From Seohaeicola zhoushanensis (GTDB lineage: Bacteria; Pseudomonadota; Alphaproteobacteria; Rhodobacterales; Rhodobacteraceae): a stretch of 64,000 nt of DNA. Positions 25,518 to 33,392 of this stretch are shown here, in pieces (positions within the stretch are counted from its first letter, which is position 1; each line of letters opens with the position of its first letter). The notes under the pieces were generated by a model. That model was not told the DNA's origin, searched no databases, and worked only from the letters and a program-made list of their open reading frames with translations. Location: contig NZ_BNCJ01000015.1 in NCBI RefSeq assembly GCF_014656415.1, forward strand, positions 1 to 64,000. The letters are read 5' to 3'. The translations under genes were made by a program, and so were the position numbers.

Positions 25518-27485
25518 ATGACCCAGACCCAGAAGGACAAACCCTGGCTGATCCGCACCTATGCCGGGCACTCCACCGCCAAGGCCTCGAACGCCCTCTA
25601 TCGCGGCAACCTGGCCAAGGGGCAGACCGGCCTTTCGGTGGCTTTCGACCTGCCGACCCAGACCGGCTATGACAGCGACCACGTGCTGGCGCGGGGCGAG
25701 GTGGGCAAGGTCGGGGTTCCGGTGGCGCACCTGGGCGACATGCGCACCCTGTTCGACCAGATCCCGCTGGAACAGATGAACACCTCGATGACGATCAACG
25801 CGACCGCGCCCTGGCTGCTGGCGCTCTACATCGCGGTGGCCGAGGAACAGGGCGCCGATGTCAACAGGCTGCAGGGCACCGTGCAGAACGACATCATCAA
25901 GGAATACCTCAGCCGGGGCACCTATATCTGCCCGCCGAAACCGTCGCTCAAGCTGATCGCGGACGTGGCCGAGTATTGCTATACCAACGTTCCCAAGTGG
26001 AATCCGATGAACGTTTGTTCGTACCACCTGCAAGAAGCGGGTGCGACTCCGGAACAGGAACTGGCATTTGCATTGGCAACGGCACAGGCGGTTCTGGATG
26101 CATTGAAGGATCGCGTTCCGGAAAATGATTTTCCCGTACTGGTCGGTAGAATTTCATTTTTCGTAAATGCCGGCATTCGATTCATCACCGAAATGTGCAA
26201 AATGCGGGCGTTTGTCGAACTCTGGGATGAAATCTGCGAAACCCGATATGGCATCACTGACGCTAAAATGCGTCGGTTCAGATATGGCGTTCAGGTCAAT
26301 TCGCTCGGGTTGACCGAACAGCAGCCGGAAAACAACGTCTATAGAATATTGCTCGAAATGCTGGCGGTGACGCTGTCCAAGAATGCCCGCGCCCGCGCGG
26401 TGCAGCTGCCGGCCTGGAACGAGGCACTGGGCCTGCCCCGCCCCTGGGACCAGCAATGGTCGATGCGGATGCAGCAGATCCTGGCCTATGAAACCGACCT
26501 GCTGGAATACGGCGATCTCTTCGACGGCAGCCCGGTTGTCGCTGCCAAGGTCGAGGCGCTGAAAGAGGGCGCACGGTCGGAGCTGGCCAATCTCGACAGC
26601 ATGGGCGGCGCGGTTTCGGCGATCGAATACATGAAATCGCGGCTGGTCGATTCCAATGCCGAACGGCTGAACCGGATCGAGGCCGGGCAGACCACGGTGG
26701 TCGGCGTGAATAAGTTCACCACCACCGAAGCCTCGCCGCTTTTGACCGGGGATGGCGGAATTCTGGTTGTCGATCCGGCAGTTGAACAGGAACAGATTGC
26801 CCGCCTGAACGACTGGCGCGCCCAGCGCGACGGCGCGGCGGTGCGCGCGGCCCTTGCGGCCCTGCGCGAGGCGGCGGTGAACGGCGCCAACGTCATGGCA
26901 CCATCGATCGCGGCGGCCAAGGCGGGCGTAACCACCGGAGAATGGGCGGAAGTCATGCGCCAGGCCTTCGGCACCTACCGCGGCCCGACCGGCGTTTCCG
27001 GCTCGCCCTCGAACCGGACCGAGGGGCTGGACGAGATCCGCGCCGCGGTCGACGCGGCCAGCGATGCGCTGGGGCGGCGGCTGAAATTCCTGGTCGGCAA
27101 ACCGGGCCTGGACGGCCATTCCAACGGCGCCGAGCAGATCGCCTGCCGGGCCCGCGATTGCGGCATGGATATCACCTATGACGGAATTCGCATGACGCCC
27201 GAGGAAATCGTTTCCGCCGCCCAGGAAAACAAAGCCCATGTCGTCGGTCTTTCGATCCTTTCGGGCAGCCATGTTCCGCTGGCCGAAGAGGTGATGAAAC
27301 GGATGCAGGCCGCCGGACTTGCCGAGATTCCGGTTATCGTCGGAGGCATCATTCCGGAAGAGGATGCGCGGAAACTTGCCGGAATGGGCGTGGCGCGGGT
27401 CTACACACCGAAAGATTTCGAACTAAACACTATCATGATGGACATTGTTGCTCTGGTTAACCCGGAATTAATCGCCGCCCAATAG
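25518..27485 (+). CDS. ecm: Ethylmalonyl-CoA mutase (B12-dependent)
   Basis: A 655-residue adenosylcobalamin enzyme that converts ethylmalonyl-CoA to methylsuccinyl-CoA. The TIM barrel starts KPWLIRTYAGHSTAKASNALYRGNLAKGQTG, and the C-terminal cobalamin domain has the D-x-H-x-x-G motif in GLDGHSNGAEQIA and VIVGGIIPEED. The stand-alone size and the RTYAGHSTA start fit Ecm better than methylmalonyl-CoA mutase, and ccr is nearby. ATG 25518 follows an in-frame GTG at 25515. Base use changes inside the gene: 25980-26360 and 27180-27485 are markedly AT-richer, with AAA, GAA and ATT codons, unlike the flanking parts. Confidence 0.93.
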   Translation: MTQTQKDKPWLIRTYAGHSTAKASNALYRGNLAKGQTGLSVAFDLPTQTGYDSDHVLARGEVGKVGVPVAHLGDMRTLFDQIPLEQMNTSMTINATAPWLLALYIAVAEEQGADVNRLQGTVQNDIIKEYLSRGTYICPPKPSLKLIADVAEYCYTNVPKWNPMNVCSYHLQEAGATPEQELAFALATAQAVLDALKDRVPENDFPVLVGRISFFVNAGIRFITEMCKMRAFVELWDEICETRYGITDAKMRRFRYGVQVNSLGLTEQQPENNVYRILLEMLAVTLSKNARARAVQLPAWNEALGLPRPWDQQWSMRMQQILAYETDLLEYGDLFDGSPVVAAKVEALKEGARSELANLDSMGGAVSAIEYMKSRLVDSNAERLNRIEAGQTTVVGVNKFTTTEASPLLTGDGGILVVDPAVEQEQIARLNDWRAQRDGAAVRAALAALREAAVNGANVMAPSIAAAKAGVTTGEWAEVMRQAFGTYRGPTGVSGSPSNRTEGLDEIRAAVDAASDALGRRLKFLVGKPGLDGHSNGAEQIACRARDCGMDITYDGIRMTPEEIVSAAQENKAHVVGLSILSGSHVPLAEEVMKRMQAAGLAEIPVIVGGIIPEEDARKLAGMGVARVYTPKDFELNTIMMDIVALVNPELIAAQ

Positions 27486-27551
27486 GTCGACACAAAATAG
27501 GGGGCTGCTATTTCTGGCATAATCAAGTAATGATACAGAACTGTGCAACCC

Positions 27552-27569
27552 TGACGCTAATTAGCGTCA
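27552..27569. promoter_or_regulatory. Perfect 18-bp palindrome in the hns leader
   Basis: TGACGCTAATTAGCGTCA is a perfect palindrome 28 nt before the hns start codon. It could be a dimeric regulator's operator or, in RNA, a hairpin. The sequence after it (AAACCAGGCAAAAAAGG) is A-rich on the gene strand, so it is not a typical terminator for ecm. On the minus strand it would be followed by poor T content, so I favour an operator. Confidence 0.5.
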
Positions 27570-27596
27570 AACCAGGCAAAAAAGGAAAAATAGGGA

Positions 27597-27920
27597 ATGA
27601 ACCTGACCAGCATGTCGCGCAAAGAGCTGATGAAGCTGCGCGACGACATCGACAAGGAACTCGTCGCCGCAGAAGAGCGTGAGCGTCGCGATGCGCTGAA
27701 AGCAGCTGAAGAAGCCGTCGCAAAATTCGGTTTCTCGCTGGGTGAATTGGGTGTTTCGGGGAACAAACGCGGCACCGCGCGGGACCGCCGCGCGAAGTCG
27801 AGCCCGAAGTATCGCAACCCGGCTGATCCCAAACAAACCTGGACTGGCATGGGTCGAAAACCTCAGTGGATCCACGAGGCAATTGCCAACGGGACCGATC
27901 TCTCGACGCTCGAGATCTGA
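27597..27920 (+). CDS. H-NS-family nucleoid protein (HvrA/SpbR type)
   Basis: A 107-residue DNA-binding protein. The N-terminal half (MSRKELMKLRDDIDKELVAAEERERRDALKAAEEAV) is a coiled-coil dimerisation region. The C-terminal H-NS domain holds the core YRNPADPKQTWTGMGRKPQWI, whose tWxGxGRxPxW loop inserts in the minor groove of AT-rich DNA. Size and form match HvrA, which affects photosynthesis and other genes in Rhodobacter. AAGGAAAAATAGGGA precedes the ATG. It sits between ecm and deoD, with deoD following after 12 nt. Confidence 0.92.
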   Translation: MNLTSMSRKELMKLRDDIDKELVAAEERERRDALKAAEEAVAKFGFSLGELGVSGNKRGTARDRRAKSSPKYRNPADPKQTWTGMGRKPQWIHEAIANGTDLSTLEI

Positions 27921-27932
27921 AGCGGGCGTTTC

Positions 27933-28637
27933 ATGACGATACATATCGGGGCGCGCCCGGGCGACATCGCCGAAACCGTGCTGATGCCGGGCGACCCCTA
28001 TCGCGCCCGCTGGGCGGCCGAGACCTTCCTGACCGAGCCCCGGCTGGTCAACGAGGTGCGCGGGATGCTGGGCTATACCGGCACCTGGAAAGGCCATCCG
28101 GTGACGATCCAGGGCTCGGGCATGGGAATGCCCTCGCTCTCGATCTACGCCAACGAACTGATCCGGGACTTCGGCGTGCAGACGCTGATCCGGATCGGGT
28201 CGTGCGGGGCGATGCAGGAAAAGGTGAAGGTGCGCGACGTCATCCTGGCGATGACGGCGAGCACCATCTCCACCCCCTCGCGCGGGATCTTCCGCGAGTT
28301 GCAGTTCGCGCCCTGTGCCGACTGGTCGCTGCTGCGCGCGGCGGTGACGGCGGCCGAGGCGAAGGGCACCGCCCTGCATGTGGGCGGCATCTATTCCTCG
28401 GATACCTTCTATGACGAACGTCCCGACCTCAACGAGCAGATGACCCGCCACGGCATCCTCGGGGTCGAGATGGAGGCAGCCGAGCTCTACACGCTGGCCG
28501 CACGGCATGGCCGGCGGGCGCTGGCGGTTCTGACGGTGTCGGACCACCTGCTGACCGGCGACGCACTGCCCTCGGACCAGCGGGAACGCTCGTTCGGCGA
28601 CATGGTCGAGATCGCGCTGGAAGCGGCCTTCGCCTGA
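27933..28637 (+). CDS. deoD: Purine-nucleoside phosphorylase, DeoD type
   Basis: A 234-residue hexameric-type enzyme that phosphorolyses purine (deoxy)nucleosides to base and (deoxy)ribose-1-phosphate. Hallmarks are [69 protein letters not shown] with the catalytic Asp in SDH. Full length. It starts 12 nt after hns, so may share its message. The BMP-type importer earlier in the window could supply its substrates, but that is inference. Confidence 0.95.
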   Translation: MTIHIGARPGDIAETVLMPGDPYRARWAAETFLTEPRLVNEVRGMLGYTGTWKGHPVTIQGSGMGMPSLSIYANELIRDFGVQTLIRIGSCGAMQEKVKVRDVILAMTASTISTPSRGIFRELQFAPCADWSLLRAAVTAAEAKGTALHVGGIYSSDTFYDERPDLNEQMTRHGILGVEMEAAELYTLAARHGRRALAVLTVSDHLLTGDALPSDQRERSFGDMVEIALEAAFA

Positions 28638-28846
28638 CGCGCCCGGATCGCCGCGCGGGATAGCCACCGCGCGGCTGCATCCAATTCCGACTTGACGGGA
28701 AGGCTGTCCACGGGGTCAGCTTCACCTTCGGGTGTGGGGTAATTCACAGACCGCGCACGCTCGGGCGGCCAGACTGCGCCGCAGTGGACGAAACGATTGC
28801 CCATTGAACTGTGCCTTTTTGCTTGCCCTGACAAAGGACTTTTCCC

Positions 28847-29149
28847 ATGAAGAACCTCATTCTCGCTCTCTCCCTTTCCCTGACCTGCGGTGCCGCGACG
28901 GCGCAAACGGCCTCCGGCTCCGTCCGGGTCGTCGATCAGAACTCCGTCGCCAAATGCACCTTCCTGTCCTCGATCACCGAGAGCCGGTATTCCGGCATGC
29001 TGTTTGCCGGCAGCGGGCTTAGGAAAGCCCAGGAGAAAGTCCTCGCCAGCGCCGCGCGCGTGGGCGCAACCCACGTGGTCTGGGGCTCGCTCAATTCGGG
29101 CGGCGCGATCCAGACGGCGACCGGGTCGGCCTATCGCTGCCCGAACTGA
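28847..29149 (+). CDS. Small secreted protein, DUF4156-like
   Basis: A 100-residue protein with a clear signal peptide (MKNLILALSLSLTCGAATA, cleaved before QTASGS). The mature part has a Cys pair (C37 and C98, KCTFLSS and YRCPN) and the sequence ALASAARVGATHVVW-like segment KVLASAARVGATHVVWGS, reminiscent of DUF4156 lipoproteins; there is no lipobox cysteine at the cleavage site, so it is probably soluble in the periplasm. Function unknown. The 209-nt gap upstream shows a CCGCGCG hairpin near 28652 but no promoter I trust. Confidence 0.7.
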   Translation: MKNLILALSLSLTCGAATAQTASGSVRVVDQNSVAKCTFLSSITESRYSGMLFAGSGLRKAQEKVLASAARVGATHVVWGSLNSGGAIQTATGSAYRCPN

Positions 29150-29187
29150 CGCCTGCGCCAGGCCACGCGCCCTGCCCCCCAGCGGGG

Positions 29188-30030
29188 TCAGGCCCCGTGG
29201 CTGCGGTCATAGCCATTGCGGGCCGGCACCTGCCAGCCTTCCAGCGCACCGGGGGCCGGGGCGAAGACCTCGACCAGCAGCGGATGGCAGGCGGCGGTAT
29301 CGCTGGAATGCTCGGCGCTGCAATCGCCGCCCGGACAGGCGCTGAGGCCGCCCAGCAGGTCGATCTCGGCGAAGAACTCGAGGTAATCACCGGGCCGCAC
29401 CGGGCTCGCCTTCATGAAATACTGGCCGGTGTCGCGGGTGAAGCCGGTGCACATGAAGACATTGAGCACGTCATGCACATGGGGTTCCGCCTCGTGCAGG
29501 GACATCCCGGTATGGGCGGCCAGCGCGCGGGTCAGGTTCGAGTGGCAGCAGTGGTGATACTGCGTGCCCGCAAGCAGGTTGCCGGTATAGGGATCACAGC
29601 GGGTGCCGATCACGTCATGCACCGAGCCGCCAAAGCTGTCGATGCCGTACCAGCCGAGCGTATCGGCGGTGATCGTCGCCATCGGGCGCAGGTTGGGGAA
29701 GGTAGACCACATCCGCTCGCCCGTGGTCAGGTGGGTGCCGTGCAGCGCGCGGGTCTTGCCGGAATAGAAGCGTTCGGAGAGGTCGTCGCGGTTCCACAGG
29801 TTCAGGTCGCCGACCTGCGGCCCCTCGACCGAGCTGATGCGGAAGAAATGGCCGGCGGGCACCTCGAAACAGGCGGCGTCACGGGGCGGGGCCAGGGTTT
29901 CCGAGACCTTCACCGCCCCGGCGCGGGCGCGGGCGTAGAGCGCCAGGTCGGGGACCGGCAGCGTCTCGTTCGGATAGCAGATCACGGGCCGGATGGCGCG
30001 GCGGGCCTCGGCGTCGGGCGGAATGGTCAT
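29188..30030 (-). CDS. Urea carboxylase-associated family protein (DUF1989)
   Basis: A 280-residue protein of the DUF1989 family. The N-terminal barrel strand VPAGHFFRISSVEGPQVGDLNLWNRDDLSERF is typical, and the Cys-rich patches YHHCCHSNL and CPGGDCSAEHSSDTAACHPL suggest a bound metal. Such proteins usually accompany urea carboxylase, an aminomethyltransferase-like gene or an amino-acid-type ABC transporter; none is adjacent here. Start MTIPPDAEARRAIRP at 30030 is chosen over an in-frame ATG 18 codons upstream. Biochemical role unknown. Confidence 0.85.
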   Translation of the reverse strand: MTIPPDAEARRAIRPVICYPNETLPVPDLALYARARAGAVKVSETLAPPRDAACFEVPAGHFFRISSVEGPQVGDLNLWNRDDLSERFYSGKTRALHGTHLTTGERMWSTFPNLRPMATITADTLGWYGIDSFGGSVHDVIGTRCDPYTGNLLAGTQYHHCCHSNLTRALAAHTGMSLHEAEPHVHDVLNVFMCTGFTRDTGQYFMKASPVRPGDYLEFFAEIDLLGGLSACPGGDCSAEHSSDTAACHPLLVEVFAPAPGALEGWQVPARNGYDRSHGA

Positions 30031-30139
30031 GGGCGGGCTCCTGCTGGGTGGATGCAGTGGAGCCCGCCAGGGCGGCGCGATCAAGGGGCAATCGCGGAAG
30101 GCGCCTCGCCCCGCCGAGGCGCGGGCGCCGCGGGCTGTT

Positions 30140-30210
30140 GGGGGCGCTGCCCCCGCCGCGCCTTCGGCGCAGCCCCCCCGGAGATATTTGGGAAGAAGAG
30201 AAGCCGGGGG
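30140..30210 (+). repeat. Dispersed GC-hairpin repeat with AT-rich tail, copy C
   Basis: GGGGGCGCTGCCCCC, a GCGCCTTCGGCGC stem, a run of C, then GGAGATATTTGGGAAGAAG and a GCCGGGGG end. It matches copy B (13911-13981) across its whole length with few differences. It lies in the 287-nt divergent gap between the DUF1989 gene and the MDR oxidoreductase; nothing else distinct is visible there. Confidence 0.8.
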
Positions 30211-30317
30211 CGGGGTCTCGCAAAACCGGGGTGTGGCGCCACGTCAGCGGAATGGCGGGCTTGCCATGCCGCGCGCGCCGGGCCACGGTCGGCGGCGACC
30301 CGCAGAGGAGGATCAAG

Positions 30318-31358
30318 ATGACCGACCAGATGTATCACGTCGCCCTCGCCAGCCGCCCGAGCGGCGCGCCGACGGCAGAGAATTTCCGCTACGAGGCCCG
30401 CCCGATGCCGGTTCCCGGCGAGAACGAGGTGCTGGTGCGGGTGCATTACATGTCGCTCGACCCCTACATGCGCGGCCGGATGGACGACGCCAAGTCCTAT
30501 GCCAAGCCTGTGGAGATCGGCGCGACCATGGAGGCCGGCGCGGTGGGCGAGGTGATCGCCTCGAACAGCCCCGCCTTCAAGCCCGGCGATTTCGCCTTCG
30601 GTATGTTCGGCTGGGCCACCCATGGCTGCCTGAAGGCGAACCTGCTGCGCAAGGTCGACCCCACCCAGGTGCCGATCACCACCTCGCTCGGGGTGCTGGG
30701 GATGCCCGGCTTCACCGGCTGGTTCGGCCTGACCGAGCTCGGCAAGCCGAAGGCGGGCGAGACACTGGTGGTGGCGGCGGCGACCGGTCCGGTCGGTTCG
30801 ATGGTGGGCCAGGTCGCCAAGAGCCTCGGGCTGCGCGCGGTCGGTGTCGCCGGCGGCGCGGACAAGTGCAGGCTGGCGGTCGAGACCTTCGGCTTTGACG
30901 CCTGCCTCGATCACCGCGCCTATGCCACGGCGGCCGACCTGCGCCAGGCGCTGGCGGCGGAATGCCCGGACGGGGTCGACATCTACTTCGAGAACGTCGG
31001 CGGCAAGGTGCTCTCGGCGGTTGTGCCGCTGATGAACAACTTCGGCCGGATCCCGATCTGCGGGATGATCTCGTGGTACAACGCCGGCGGACTTGGTGCC
31101 GGGGCCTCGGACCCGGATATCACCGCGCCGGCGCTGTGGCGCAATATCCTCGTGAAGTTCCTCTCGGTGAACGGCTTCATCATCTCGAACCATTTCGACC
31201 GCTTCCCCGCCTTCATGGCGCAGGTCGCGCCGAAGGTGGCGAGCGGCGAGATCGCCTATGTCGAGGATGTCGCCGAGGGGCTGGAGAACGCGCCTGCGGC
31301 CTTCATGGCGCTGCTGAAGGGCGGCAACATGGGCAAGCAGATCGTCAAGGTGATCTGA
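30318..31358 (+). CDS. NADP-dependent MDR oxidoreductase (CurA/leukotriene B4 dehydrogenase-like)
   Basis: A 346-residue zinc-independent medium-chain reductase that would reduce alpha,beta-double bonds of enones or enals with NADPH. Supporting motifs are VHYMSLDPYMRGRM near residue 47, GMPGFTGWFGLTELGKPKAGETLVVAAATGPVGSMVGQVAK (NADP-binding, residues 130-172), and VDIYFENVGGKVLSAV, which is the CurA-type signature. GAGGAGGATC is a strong ribosome site before the ATG. Monocistronic, ending in a strong terminator. Confidence 0.93.
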   Translation: MTDQMYHVALASRPSGAPTAENFRYEARPMPVPGENEVLVRVHYMSLDPYMRGRMDDAKSYAKPVEIGATMEAGAVGEVIASNSPAFKPGDFAFGMFGWATHGCLKANLLRKVDPTQVPITTSLGVLGMPGFTGWFGLTELGKPKAGETLVVAAATGPVGSMVGQVAKSLGLRAVGVAGGADKCRLAVETFGFDACLDHRAYATAADLRQALAAECPDGVDIYFENVGGKVLSAVVPLMNNFGRIPICGMISWYNAGGLGAGASDPDITAPALWRNILVKFLSVNGFIISNHFDRFPAFMAQVAPKVASGEIAYVEDVAEGLENAPAAFMALLKGGNMGKQIVKVI

Positions 31359-31369
31359 CCCCGGCCAAG

Positions 31370-31416
31370 GGCCGAATTCCTTCGAGGAATTCGGCCGTTT
31401 TCCGTGACGGAAAACG
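31370..31416. terminator. Double hairpin, bidirectional terminator
   Basis: GGCCGAATTCC (31370-31380) pairs perfectly with 31386-31396 across a 5-nt loop, followed by GTTTTCC. Immediately after, CGTTTTCCG (31396-31404) pairs with 31408-31416. The pair lies between convergent stops of the MDR oxidoreductase and the ketopantoate-reductase-like gene and could serve both strands. Confidence 0.8.
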
Positions 31417-31423
31417 GCGCCGC

Positions 31424-32392
31424 TCAGAGCCCCAGGGCGCGCTCCACCTCGGTCGGGTCGATGGCGCCCGGCGCGATGCCTTCGCGCAGCATCCGGTCGG
31501 CGAGGCGGCAAAACCAACCGTTCACCGGGGTTGGCACGCCGTGCTGCGCGCCCAGCATCACGATCTCGCCGTTGAGGAAGTCGGTCTCGACCGAACCGGC
31601 GCCGCGGGCGAAGCTTTGCAGGGTCGAGCTGCCGGCGCGGTTCGCGCCTGTCACCTTGGCGAAGCGCATCAGAGATTCGCGGCGCGGGTCGTCGATGCCG
31701 ACGTCCTGCCAGGCGATGCCGGCGGCGCGCAGCACCGCCTCGCCCTCGGCCGTCAGCAGCGGCTGGATCTTCTTGAACAGCGCTCCGCGGCCAATCGCGG
31801 CGTCGACGATGTTGTGCAGGTTCAGCAGCAGCTTGCCGTATTTGCTCTGCATCACCTCGCCGCTGGGGAAGGCGGCGAAATTGGCGCGGTTCAGGGCCTC
31901 GGCCAGCGCCGCGTCGGCCTGGTCGGTGCCCGAGGGCCAGCGGCCGAGATCGAAGATGCCCCAACGCGGGCCGCCGTAGGTGATGACCTCGCCCGGCGTG
32001 GTGTAATCCGCCGGCAGCATCACCGTCATGCCGTGCACGTTGGGCAGCACCCTTGCCGCCAGCGCCTCGTTCGCGACGCCGTTCTGGGCGCAGAACAGCG
32101 GCTGGTCGGTCATCCCCGCCGCGCGCAGCTGTGCCAGGGCGGCGGCGCTGTCCTGCGACTTGACCGTCAGCACTACCAGGTCATCGGGGCGCAGCCCGGC
32201 CTCGGCGGGATCGGCGTAGCAGGGGAAATGGGCGAAATGCGCGCCGTCCGGCGTGCGCAGGTGCAGCCCGTTGGCCCGGATCGCAGCCAGTTGGGCGCCG
32301 CGCGCGATACCCGCCACCTCGACGCCCGCGAGCGAGAGCGCGGCGGCAATCGTGCCCCCAACCGCGCCGATGCCGACCACCACGACCCGCAT
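31424..32392 (-). CDS. 2-dehydropantoate 2-reductase family protein
   Basis: A 322-residue NADPH-dependent reductase. MRVVVVGIGAVGGTIAAAL carries the nucleotide-binding GxGxxG, VVLTVKSQDSAAAL and FCAQNGVANEALAARV are family segments, and NLHNIVDAA, with a Lys in QSKYGKLLLN, corresponds to the catalytic region of ApbA/PanE. It could be the ketopantoate reductase of pantothenate synthesis or a paralogue acting on another 2-oxo acid. The start overlaps the stop of the metR-like gene by one base, so the two form an operon. Confidence 0.85.
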   Translation of the reverse strand: MRVVVVGIGAVGGTIAAALSLAGVEVAGIARGAQLAAIRANGLHLRTPDGAHFAHFPCYADPAEAGLRPDDLVVLTVKSQDSAAALAQLRAAGMTDQPLFCAQNGVANEALAARVLPNVHGMTVMLPADYTTPGEVITYGGPRWGIFDLGRWPSGTDQADAALAEALNRANFAAFPSGEVMQSKYGKLLLNLHNIVDAAIGRGALFKKIQPLLTAEGEAVLRAAGIAWQDVGIDDPRRESLMRFAKVTGANRAGSSTLQSFARGAGSVETDFLNGEIVMLGAQHGVPTPVNGWFCRLADRMLREGIAPGAIDPTEVERALGL

Positions 32393-33297
32393 CAGACGGC
32401 CTGCAGCTTGCGCGCTTCGGTGCGCGCAAGTCCGATCAGGTCCCGCATGAAGGGCTTCTCGCGGTCCTCGCTGCGGATCGCCGCGTAGAGCCTGCGGGTG
32501 ATGCCCTGCGCCGTCAGCGGCCGGGTGACGTAATCCGAGGAATACTTGACCTCGCGCACCACCCAGTCGGGCAGCACCGCGACGCCCCGGTTCGAGGCGA
32601 CCAGCAGGAGAATCACCGCCGTCAGCTCGACCTGCCGGATCGCCGCCGGTTCGACCTTGGCGGGGATCAGCAGTTGGCTGAACACGTCGAGGCGGGTGCG
32701 TTCGACCGGGTAGGTGATCAGCGTCTCGCCGCGAAAGTCCACCGCCTCGACAAAGGGCTTGCTGGCCAGCGGGTGCTGAGCCGAGGCGACAAAGACCGGG
32801 GCATAGTCGAAGAGCTCGATGAACTCGACGCCCGGCAGGTCCTCGGGGTCGGAGGAGACGACCAGGTCGACCTCCTCCTTCTGCAGCGCCGGCAGGGCAT
32901 CGAAGGCAAGGCCGGGGCGGATGTCGACGTCGACATCGGCCCAGGTCTTGCGGAAGCCTTCGAGCACCGGGAACAGCCATTCGAAACAGGCGTGGCATTC
33001 AATGGCGATATGCATCCGCCCGGTCTTGCCGTCGCGCAGGTTGTCGAATTCGGCCAGGGTCGCCTCGACCTGGGGCAGGATCTGCTCGGCCAGGCGCAGC
33101 AGGCGGAAACCGGCGGCCGACAGCGTCATCGGCTTGGAGCGGCGCAGGAAGAGCTCGACCCCGGCCTGGTCTTCCAGCCCCTTGATCTGATGCGAGAGCG
33201 CGCTTTGCGTGATGTTCAGCTGATCCGCCGCGCGGGCGAGGCCGCCGGCGTCATGGATTGCCTTGATGGTGCGGAGATGGCGGAATTCCAGGTGCAT
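32392..33297 (-). CDS. LysR-type regulator, MetR-like
   Basis: A 301-residue LysR regulator. The helix-turn-helix is in MHLEFRHLRTIKAIHDAGGLARAADQLNITQSALSHQIKGLEDQAGVELFLRRSK, close to MetR, and the effector domain starts near residue 90 (GRMHIAIECHACFEWLFPVLEGFR, a MetR-type segment). MetR activates methionine genes with homocysteine as co-effector. It is divergent from metF, and a TGAA-N5-CTCA site lies between them. MHLEFRH at 33297 is the natural start; a frame extension of 20 codons upstream crosses that operator. Confidence 0.88.
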   Translation of the reverse strand: MHLEFRHLRTIKAIHDAGGLARAADQLNITQSALSHQIKGLEDQAGVELFLRRSKPMTLSAAGFRLLRLAEQILPQVEATLAEFDNLRDGKTGRMHIAIECHACFEWLFPVLEGFRKTWADVDVDIRPGLAFDALPALQKEEVDLVVSSDPEDLPGVEFIELFDYAPVFVASAQHPLASKPFVEAVDFRGETLITYPVERTRLDVFSQLLIPAKVEPAAIRQVELTAVILLLVASNRGVAVLPDWVVREVKYSSDYVTRPLTAQGITRRLYAAIRSEDREKPFMRDLIGLARTEARKLQAV

Positions 33298-33331
33298 CCT
33301 GCGGCGCGGCTCATGTTGTTCTTGAGTATTA

Positions 33332-33344
33332 TGAAATTGTCTCA
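33332..33344 (+). promoter_or_regulatory. Probable MetR binding site between metR and metF
   Basis: TGAAATTGTCTCA matches the MetR consensus TGAANNNNNTTCA in seven of eight defined positions. It lies 35 nt upstream of the metR-like start and 49 nt before metF. A second TGAG half-site at 33323-33326 pairs with CTCA at 33341-33344. Confidence 0.5.
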
Positions 33345-33392
33345 CAACGCGCGTCATGCAACAAGGGATGAAATCTAAAGGATCACTCCGCC

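Noticed and set aside
25515-27485. Methylmalonyl-CoA mutase instead of ethylmalonyl-CoA mutase
   Set aside because: Size, N-terminal form and the nearby ccr gene fit Ecm better.
30048-30317. Upstream in-frame extension of the MDR oxidoreductase
   Set aside because: It translates the dispersed repeat and lacks family similarity; a strong ribosome site marks 30318.
33300-33392. A SAM or SAH riboswitch upstream of metF
   Set aside because: The gap is 95 nt and shows no riboswitch core; a MetR site explains regulation better.
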